Of a stretch of 64,000 nucleotides of DNA, positions 53,690 to 64,000 are shown in pieces. Both the position numbers and the translations under genes were made by a program. The notes under the pieces are model-generated. The model was not told where the DNA came from, did not search any database, and saw only the letters and a list, made by a program, of their open reading frames with translations. Origin of the DNA: Gonapodya prolifera JEL478 (Eukaryota; Monoblepharomycota; Monoblepharidomycetes; Monoblepharidales; Gonapodyaceae); NCBI GenBank assembly GCA_001574975.1, contig KQ965759.1, forward strand, positions 62,001 through 126,000, read 5' to 3'. Numbering within the stretch: the first letter of the stretch is position 1; each line of letters starts with the position of its first letter.

Positions 53690-56294
53690 ATGAAGAGCTA
53701 AAATCCGTACCTGTCAGGGTAGGTCCCCAAAGGCTTGGACCTCCTGCAAGTCGCCAATAAACTTTGCGCAATCTTTGGCCAGGAACTTCGCACCACAGCA
53801 TGAAGAGCACGAGCGGGCCCCCGTGGTCGTCGAGGGCCAAGTTCCCGAATCATTCATTGGCGGGGAATACATTCGCAACGGGTTCGTCGTTCAGGTCCCA
53901 GGAAATACTCTTTTAACCCTGCAACACACCTCGCGTGGCGTATTGCCAGGACGAATCGGCCCATGTGTACGAAGGGATGAGCATCCACTGGTTTGATGGC
54001 AATGGGCAGCTTCATGCGGTTCATTTCAATGAGAAGGAGGGGCCTGTGGTGAGTGAAAGTATCAATGGCAGAGGTTCGGGACAGTGACTCACGACAAGCA
54101 CTTTAATAGTACACAAACAAGTACGTCCAGACTACTAAATTGAAGCTAGAAAAGGTATGGTGATTGCAGGAAAGTCTCGTCAAGACATTTACTCAATGAT
54201 GTATGAAATCATGTAGCTCTTGAAATTCCCCAGCAGCACCTCGATCGCCGAGTTTCTAGAGCCGATCTCTATGTCCATGGTACAAAACACACTTCGTCCC
54301 CACCTTTGTCGTCCTGGGAAGTGCCCAAGTTTGAACGTCGCTCATCGTATACAGATGGCACGCACTGCCGCGTTATACCAACTCGTCCGCAACGCGCCCG
54401 GAGGCGAGACAGGAAAACGCAACACTGCAAATACCGCGATGGTGTACTACGACGGGAGGTTTCTGGCGTTGATGGAAGGTGGGCCACCGACTACGTCATG
54501 TATATCGTGCGAATCTGAGACGAGTGGGCCATTGTGGTGACGAATCTGTTGAACACTTGCGACAGATTGCCGAACCTTGAGACGGCCGGCGTTTACAACT
54601 ATGCCGGAACGGTACCCAGGTTTACGGCACACCCGAAGGTGGACCCTGTAACTGGAGAGATGTTCTTCTGTGAGTGGCTGTTCATTTTCACGATTTGTGC
54701 CTTTTTCTTACCATTGTTTCTGTTAATAAGTTGGTTGTAAGTAACATCTTCGTCGTACCAAGTTTACTCTTGACCTTATCACTAACATTAATGTCGACCG
54801 TACCATTTCTTGACACCAGACGAGACTCCAAAAGTACGACCGAAACCGTCTAGTGACTCTTCGTAAACTCTCACGCGAATATTCGCTCCCAACCAGCCTC
54901 ACATCATGTACTACTCGGTCAACTCTTCGGGCGATCTTACCACTCCACGAGGAATCCCCGTCTTGCTCAGAGAGCCAATCATGATGCACAACCTTTTCGT
55001 CACTGAGAACTACGCTGTGGTGTATGATCATCCGCTGGTGTTCAGGTAAGAGGAATTACAGTTAACCCTGGGTTATGCCCACTGACGTGTAGCCGTGACC
55101 ATCAAATGTGCTCACAGTATTCCCGGCGCCAAGCCAGGTCCTCGACCAACGCACATTCTCTCCTGGCGACCTGAGCTCGGCACCCGAATCGGTGTATTCC
55201 CGCGAAACCTCGGCACCGGCCACACTGAAAAGGACATCAAGTGGTTCGACGTCGAAACATCGGTAGTCATTCACACCGCGGCAAGGTGGGAACAGAGGAC
55301 TGTGTTGTTCTGGGGAGCGAGATGAGATCCGTCGCTTCAGGGGCACCGGGCGGAGAACGTTGAATCTGACCGACCAAGTGCAGGTGGCCCCTCGTCCTAA
55401 AAATGTAGATCTGCGGGGACTTTCGGGTGTTGAGACTGCTGATATGTCCGAGATTGGACACCTCCATATCTGGAGACTCAACATGCGGACCGGCGAAGTT
55501 GAAGAAAGATGAATGATATCATCTCGAAAATCTTTGTTACATCAAGGCATCTGTAACCACTGGGTTTTGGTGTGAATTCAAGAGTACTGGACTCCACATT
55601 GCGTGCAGACTTCCCTGTCGTGAACACCAAGTACACCTGCAAAAGGACGCGATACATCTCGAGGGACTCTTTGCGGAAGACGACTCGAAGAAGTTTGGCG
55701 GTGAGCCTTTTCCTCCGTTTTAACGTCGGAAAACTTGACCTGTAATTTCCTTTTCTTTCGCAAAGGTCTCGTCAAGTACGATCTCGGCCCGGGTCTCATC
55801 GCACGCGGTGTCGGATCTCTTATCCGGGACACCACCGGGTCGGAAGGTCATATCCTTCCCAAAAAACACATACGGTGGCGAGGCGGTGTTTGTTCCGCGA
55901 GACCCGAACAGCACTGTCCGAAGTGACGAGGTCGAGTACGATGGGTTCTTGGTTGTGATTGTTCGTGACGAGGCGAGGGAGTCCAGTGAGCTCCATGTGT
56001 ACGACGCTAGAACCATGAATGAGAGGCCCGTTGCCAGGTGAGTGACGAGGTTTGGCGGACCCGCATGAGAAGTCAATTGAAGCCACCTTCGACGATACGT
56101 CATTCAGGCTCTCTATTCCGCACCGCGTGCCGTACGGCTTCCACGGATTATGGGTGACGCCCGAGCAGATCGCGAGACAAAAGGTCACGGATCCTTCGAA
56201 GGCGAAGGAAGCGGGGACAGACCCCATCCCTGAGATTGGGTTCCTGGAGGGCACTGCTGCAAAACTCGTTGGCACTGTGGCCAGCATGCTTTGA
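53690..56294 (+). pseudogene. Carotenoid cleavage oxygenase, decayed copy
   Basis: A member of the RPE65/NCED carotenoid oxygenase family and tandem paralogue of the next gene. Exons carry NFAPQHEEHERAPVVVEGQV and GGEYIRNG, EGMSIHWFDGNGQLHAV, YTNKYVQTTKLKLEK, RTAALYQLVRNAPGG, PRFTAHPKVDPVTGEMFF (iron His 1), IMMHNLFVTENYAVVYDHPL (His 2), KWFDVETSVVIHTAARWE (His 3) and IPHRVPYGFHGLWVTPEQIA (His 4). Lesions: exon 1 reads M-K-S-stop-N-P-Y-L-S-G at 53690-53719, where the intact copy has MKHPYLEG; the intron after GEVEER (near 55510) begins AT instead of GT while ending AAG; and VKYDL (about 55770) and DLLSGTPPGRKVIS (about 55812) are in different frames, indicating a small indel. The four iron ligands remain, so decay is recent. 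Confidence 0.75.
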
Positions 56295-56613
56295 AGATTT
56301 TATGTGACTGTGATTGTTTATGTTGAGACGAATTCTTTATGTATTTCGTTGTGAAAAGTGCTGTGACAGTTGATCGAGTGGAGCGAAATTTGGAACAAAC
56401 GTTCATTCATACAGCCGATGCCCAAGCTCCATCCTATCGAAGCCGTACGCAGTTCTGAATGTGGCCTCCGAACTCTCCGCTCGAACCTTTTGCCTCGGCG
56501 GGACACAGTGAGGAGCCAATACCAGACAAGTCCGCGGGGCCAAGCGCGAATCGAATCCGCGTGCATAAAACAGACCGTGTTGGGCGTGAGGACTCGACGA
56601 CAGCGTCTACGCG

Positions 56614-59215
56614 ATGAAACACCCGTATCTCGAAGGGTACGTGCTCGTCGAGTCCGCGATCGTCGAATGGTTGGACCTTCAGCACATTCCTGACCGAGAT
56701 TCCCCGTGGACAGTAACTTCTACCCCCAGCATGAAGAGCTCAGCGACGCTCCTTGCACTGTGATCGAAGGCACCGTTCCGGAATGTCTCAAAGGGGGCAT
56801 GTACATTCGGAACGGGTGAGTGATCACCCCTTCATTATAAAGTCAACGAAAATGTGAGACCTGACTCGGAGTGGTTGAAAAGGAGTAACCCCCTCCACGT
56901 CGTGGAGGGCATGAGCTATCACTGGTTCGACGGGGACGGCCAGCTGCATGCTGTTCGGATCGAAGGCGAGAAAGTTGTTGTGAGTCGTCCCCACGTGCTT
57001 TCGTGACCGCGACGCTAAATGAAGGGATATTGGAAATTAGTATACGAACAAGTTTGTCCAGACTGTCAAGTATAAGCTCGAGAAGGTGAGTGACCTCATG
57101 AAGCTGCAAGTTCGGTGGGACGAGATATAACGTTTGGTTGGATTTGTATTCGGTAGCACCTCGGCATGCCCAGTGTCACATCTATCGCGGACCTGCTGGG
57201 GCCCCTATCTACCAAAATGGTCGCAAAGGTATTATCCTCACAATCTCTCCCTACCAGCTGCCAGAAACCCTCAATACTCTCGTCACCATGGTGCCCCACC
57301 ACACCACACACGCCAGCTGACCCGGTCCGCTGCGTTGTACCAACTCGCAATCGGATCGCCCGGCGACGTCATGACGCGGACCAACACCGCCAACACCGCG
57401 CTGGTATACCATGACGGACGGCTGCTCGCGTTGATGGAGCAGGGTCCCGCGACGCATATGCTGTACGTGGGATTGGCTACGGCGGGGGTCGGAGGGATGT
57501 AATGTGCTGATATTAAATGTTGTGGTGTGTGTGTGCGTTTATAGGATGCCAACACTCGAAACGGCAGGCGTGTTCGACTACCACGGTGCCGCGCCCCGCT
57601 TCACGGCCCATCCCAAGGTCGATCCACGGACGGGGCAGATGTTCTTTTGTGAGTGCGAATGTCTTCGTTTTCGCGATCAGTTTCTATTGATGCTCCTGTA
57701 TCGGTGTCAAACTTCAGTTGGGTGTGAGTTTATTTGATGCTAGATGACCGCCCAGAAGCTCACTCTAATCCACCACTCATATCACGTCCCACGCCATACA
57801 CCCCGTTTCAGACGACATGTTCAAGGTAAATCATCTGCCATCTTTCGCTCCCTGTTCCTACCCATCCAAACACTCTCCCCAGCCCCTCATCAAATACTAC
57901 ACCGTCTCCTCCACGGGCACGCTAACGACCCCGCGAGGTATCGACATCCCCTTGAGGTTCCCGATCATGATGCACGACTTTGTGGTCACAGAAAAGCATG
58001 CAGTCGTGTGGGACCATCCGTTGGTGTTCAGGTCAGGTCTTCTGGTCCTGTTAATTCAAGCGGGATCTTAAAACAAAACTCCACCTTCCACCTTCATCGA
58101 TCCTTACCAGCCTCCCTGGAGGAACAACTACGGGGTCAAGACCTGCGGAAGTCCTCTCCTGGCGCCCCGAGCTCGGCACGCGGATAGGGGTCTTCCCACG
58201 CTCTCAGCACGGCTCCGTACTTTCCGAACAGGTGCGGTGGTTTAATGTGGATACCTGTGCTGTGATCCATACCGCGACGGGGTGGGAAGAAAAGGAAGGG
58301 GGCGAGGTTGTTCTTGTGGCCCCCCGCGCGACGACGTTTGATCTCAGGGCCATGGCGGGTGTCGAGGGGGCCTCTATTGGAGAAATTGGGCAATTGCATA
58401 TGTGGAGACTGTGTTTGAAGACGGGGAAGGTTGATGAGCGGTGGGTGCTTGGTTCTGATCGTGGACGAGGGGCGGACCAACGTGACGCTTGGGCTCGGTT
58501 TGATCGTCCATCAGGTCGCTCGATACAACGCTCTCGGCGGACTTTCCCGTGACTAACAGCAACTACGCGTGCCGGAGAGCAAGATACGTGTACGAGGGTG
58601 TCGCTGCGGGAGAGGGGTCGATAAAGATTGGAGGTGAGGTTACTTTTGAGGTCATACTACGCAGTGAAGGAATTGTTGTTTCGGGGAAGGTATCGTGAAG
58701 TTCGATCTCGACGCCGCGACGTCGAATCCCACACCGCAGCTGCTCTCGGGCGAGAAATTGGCAGACCGCAAGGTGATCAAGTACCCTCCAGGCGTATATG
58801 GCGGAGAGGCAGTGTTCGTTCCCCGAAAGACTTCCTTGTCGGGGACGGAGGAGGTGGAAGATGATGGGTTTCTAGTAGTTTTTGTGAGGAACGAGGAGGC
58901 GGAGACGAGTGAGTTACACGTGTATGACGCCAAGAGTATGGACGCGAAGCCTGTTGCTCGGTGAGTGCCAAAGCCTTGTGTCGTGAATGTAAGGCCGACG
59001 ATGCTACATACTGCCGCCTTTGTTGACCTGCAAGAATCACTCTACCGCACCGAGTTCCCTTCGGATTCCACGGTCTCTGGGTTACTCAGGAGCAGATCGA
59101 GAAGCAGAGATCGGCGGATGTGGAGACGGTGAAAAAGTCAGGGACCAAGCCTATACCAAACATGGGAGTTGTGACGCGGAGTTTGGCGAGGCTTATAGGT
59201 GTACTTAGCAAGTGA
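56614..59215 (+). CDS. Carotenoid cleavage oxygenase (RPE65/NCED family)
   Basis: A non-heme iron dioxygenase that cleaves carotenoids or related stilbenes. Exon 1 (56614-56636) encodes MKHPYLEG; after an intron come NFYPQHEELSDAPCTVIEGT and GGMYIRNG, EGMSYHWFDGDGQLHAVRIE, YTNKFVQTVKYKLEK, LTRSAALYQLAIGSPGD and RTNTANTALVYHDGRLLALM. The four iron-binding histidines sit in PRFTAHPKVD, PIMMHDFVVTEK, DTCAVIHTATGWEE and LPHRVPFGFHGLWVTQEQ. Late exons include DERSLDTTLSADFPVTNSNY, ARYVYEGVAAGEGSIKIG, YGGEAVFVPRK and DGFLVVFVRNEEAETSELHV. The stop is at 59213-59215. More than ten exons, all with standard borders; the NFYP start exon position is supported by the shared phase-2 intron in the decayed paralogue. 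Substrate (beta-carotene, torulene, resveratrol) cannot be read from sequence. Confidence 0.85.
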
Positions 59216-59327
59216 AAAATTTATAGTTTTGAATTGGAGGTTCAATTGCCATGAATTTCGCTGTCACATAATTTTATATCGTGCACAATAACAAAGCAAA
59301 CAGTACAAAATATATGGAGACATTGCT

Positions 59328-60331
59328 CTACTTAGAGAGCTTAAATCCATCCACATACCCACCTCTCGCAACTTGTTCATACTTTGCTCTATAATTGTTC
59401 AACCCGCCAATATATGGCATAACCACACGAGGTTTCCCGGGAACGTTGGCTCCCATGTACCATGAGTTAACCTTTGGGTTAAGAGTGTACGCTAAACGAG
59501 AGGTTGAAGTAACATAAATATACAGGCGGTTATCGAATGACGTAACTTAATGGGACACGATGTGATCGATGAATGGGAGGTAGCGAGTTCCCCCGACACT
59601 GGAAGCTTACCAGAGTGATATATCTCCCCTGGAAAGACATCCAACCCTCCAACTTTGGCGATCCCGGATCTGACAGGCACCCCGATGCCACGACGAGGAA
59701 CTTTGTCGAGTATTGCGCCATACTTCCATTTCCACGGTCCAGGTTTGGTTGCGTCCGTTCCATGTCGCTCCTGTCACAGTCGACGAACACTCGATCCGGT
59801 CACGGACTTGAAGGTAGTCGGCGGCGTAGTTTAGGAATCGGAGCAGCTCAGGTTGTGTGCAGTAGAGCTCGGACGACTTCGCAAGATAGTTCTGAAGAGA
59901 TAGAGTAGAAACTTGTTGGAGGTCAAGTATGAGTGGGATTGGAGTGTTAGGTTGTTATCATCGCTTACTTGTTCCAGCTTTTTATCGAACGAGAACATGT
60001 GCTCTCTGGAGGGCAGATCAACGCGGGCACCTGGGTAGCGATTCCAGTTCCAGGCTAATAGCATCGTTTGATTCGTCGGCATCAGCGGTGAGGCTTTTCT
60101 GAGGAACTCCAGACTGACAAACTCACTTCCGCCAATCTCCTCATCCATTTCGAACGCACGTACGTTGAATCCTTTGACGTTACCCAGGTTATGAGCGAGA
60201 TAATTACCGGAGAATGCGGCGCCCACGACTTGATTCGAGATCGGTCCAGGCCAGTGGTCGTGAGTGTTGGGTGTCGAAGATACCGCCAGCTTCTCACCGA
60301 TGACGTCTAAGGCCGGTGCACCGACTGTCAT
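59328..60331 (-). pseudogene. Baeyer-Villiger flavin monooxygenase, internally deleted
   Basis: The remains of an FAD/NADPH monooxygenase (class B). On minus: VVGAAFSGNYLAHNLGNVKG and FNVRAFEMDEEIGG (FAD site; the usual G-x-G-x-x-G reads G-A-A-F-S-G), then WNWNRYPGARVDLPSREHMF and SFDKKLEQ, typical of this class, then KFLVVASGCLSDPGSPK and LDVFPGEIYHSG, the latter in a shifted frame. Directly after this comes the C-terminal exon AYTLNPKVNSWYMGANVPGK, PRVVMPYIGGLNN ending KLSK with a stop at 59328. The whole NADPH-binding and substrate region (roughly half of a usual 540-residue protein) is absent. Frameshift plus large deletion mark it as dead. It is convergent with the carotenoid oxygenase. 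Confidence 0.75.
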
Positions 60332-61134
60332 GACGCGGAATCGAGCTGAACGAGAGCCTCAGGTGCGAGCAGGTTTTTCGTGTCAGAGGGCCGGTCTTTG
60401 AATAGGATCTGCGGAGGGGGATTTTCCGTTTACCCGGTGTACCAACGGCATACCGGCCGACCCAATATATTTCTGTATATTGCACTCCGCCCGCGTGAGT
60501 TCAGCCAATTCCCTTACTACATCTCCGGTGTTGTGTAAGTGCGTCTTTGCACACATCTGGATACCCGTTGCTTTTGCACCCTGGCCTGGGTCACGGATGG
60601 CTAAATCAATGATGCGAGCGAAAACATCATGTCCAAACGGGAGACACAATTATGGAGACGAGCCTTTGGGTGACAACGAGTGTTTCCCTTTGTGTGAGGG
60701 GTCTTTTGGAAAACCAGAAATGCACTGGCTATGTACGTAGTAATACCGCTGTTTCAATGAAAGAGTATCTCCATATATACTCACCACGGGATCCCCTGCG
60801 AGCTCTTTCACAACATGAACAGAATATTCTTTGTGGTTTTGAGTTGGTTCGGTGTCATCTGAATTGTGTCAGATAGAACCACTTCCGTATTTTTTCTTAC
60901 GCTTTTTGCTATTCGAGCAGCTTCGAGGAGAAGACGCCGCCAGACGAAGGGTGGGTGGAGCGACCGCAGCACACCACCGCCAGCAGTTCTCAACACGACA
61001 AGCACAACGAGTCGACCACCAAAGAAGTCATTGAACGGATAGTTTCGAGCGCAGTGCTCCTGTGTCCCCGTGACACGCTCTCCCTTCCGACTTTCAATCA
61101 TCCGACGCTCAACACCCCGGACAGCTCTGCAACG
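60332..61134. other. No recognised gene; one unplaced ORF
   Basis: A minus-strand frame at 60649-60383 (with DVFARIIDLAIRDPGQGAKA) has protein-like composition but no recognisable family or start context. The right end is the 5' flank of KATNAL2. Confidence 0.35.
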
Positions 61135-63792
<2,658 letters not shown>

Positions 63793-64000
63793 ACTGTAAA
63801 TATTGCGCATAAGTATAGGTGATATGGGTCAAGGTTCTCCGATAAACAAAAAAACGTCCCAGACGTGCAATTTAGTTCCGTGATACACTGATACACTGAT
63901 TAAATATCTTATCTCGCTAGGTTGCTAAATAACGATTGTCGAGCTGATCATCTGCTCCTTCCGTACTACGCTATGATACTCCAAAAAACTTCTTTGTCAT
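63793..64000. other. 3' flank of KATNAL2
   Basis: AT-rich sequence after the stop, probably containing the polyadenylation site. No gene was seen. Confidence 0.5.

Noticed and set aside
55503-55584. Possible U12-type AT-AC intron in the left carotenoid oxygenase
   Set aside because: It ends in AAG, shows no U12 donor or branch consensus, and the intact paralogue uses an ordinary GT intron at this place, so a mutated donor is the simpler reading.
56500-56600. tRNA-like segment with GATTCGATTCGC on the minus strand
   Set aside because: The flanking stem does not pair and no acceptor, D or anticodon arms could be folded by eye.
60383-60649. Minus-strand ORF of 88 codons beside the BVMO relic
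   Set aside because: Composition is protein-like, but no start context, splice partner or known motif supports calling a gene.

Overview
The window looks like nuclear DNA of a fungus, probably an early-diverging zoosporic (chytrid-like) one. Evidence: nearly every gene is split by short GT-AG introns (about 38-100 nt, often GTGAGT donors, some with a CTAAC branch site); there is a Zn2Cys6 regulator with a fungal transcription-factor domain, a PNS1/CTL transporter, DHA-type MFS transporters and a fungal-type Cys-rich membrane protein. A LisH-containing katanin-like AAA ATPase (KATNAL2 type) and a stathmin-like protein are more usual in flagellated lineages than in Dikarya. The taxonomic call is inference. 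Gene spans below run from first to last coding base and include introns; I spliced them by eye. LAYOUT. 1-5.4 kb: Zn2Cys6 factor (cut by the left edge), C9orf85/DUF2039-like Zn protein, small two-helix Cys-rich protein, leucine-rich-repeat relic. 5.4-13.6 kb: poor in intact genes, with diverged copies of an unnamed repeat family, a decayed kinase-Sel1 gene and a possible LINE 3' end. 13.6-17.3 kb: RPAIN-like gene and a long unrecognised multi-exon gene. 17.3-21.7 kb: exon-like fragments, a Cys-rich ORF, G-rich repeats and an epoxide hydrolase lacking its nucleophile segment. 21.9-37.8 kb: dense, apparently intact block: SVIP-like, SRP68 (divergent from SVIP), PNS1/CTL, an exon-repeat stathmin-like gene, a membrane RING-H2 protein, a secreted S1/P1 nuclease and an F-box/WD40 protein. 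38.3-45.6 kb: convergent pair of MFS transporters (left copy broken, right copy whole), a broken aldehyde dehydrogenase, and unrecognised exons. 46.0-51.7 kb: an 1820-residue protein kinase with Sel1 repeats and 31 near-identical 42-residue TPRs, the most striking gene here. 53.7-60.3 kb: tandem carotenoid cleavage oxygenases (first decayed, second intact in the parts read) and a Baeyer-Villiger monooxygenase relic. 61.1-63.8 kb: KATNAL2. HOW THEY FIT. Housekeeping genes (SRP68, SVIP-like, RPAIN, F-box/WD40, KATNAL2) look intact, whereas accessory families (kinase-repeat receptor, MFS, carotenoid oxygenase, ALDH, epoxide hydrolase, BVMO) repeatedly show one dead or dying copy. This fits birth-and-death turnover of environmental-response genes interleaved with a stable core. 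SVIP-like and SRP68 share a 189-bp divergent intergenic region and both act at the ER. The kinase-TPR protein resembles fungal NLR-like recognition proteins in its C-terminal repeats but carries a kinase effector domain instead of a nucleotide-binding domain.
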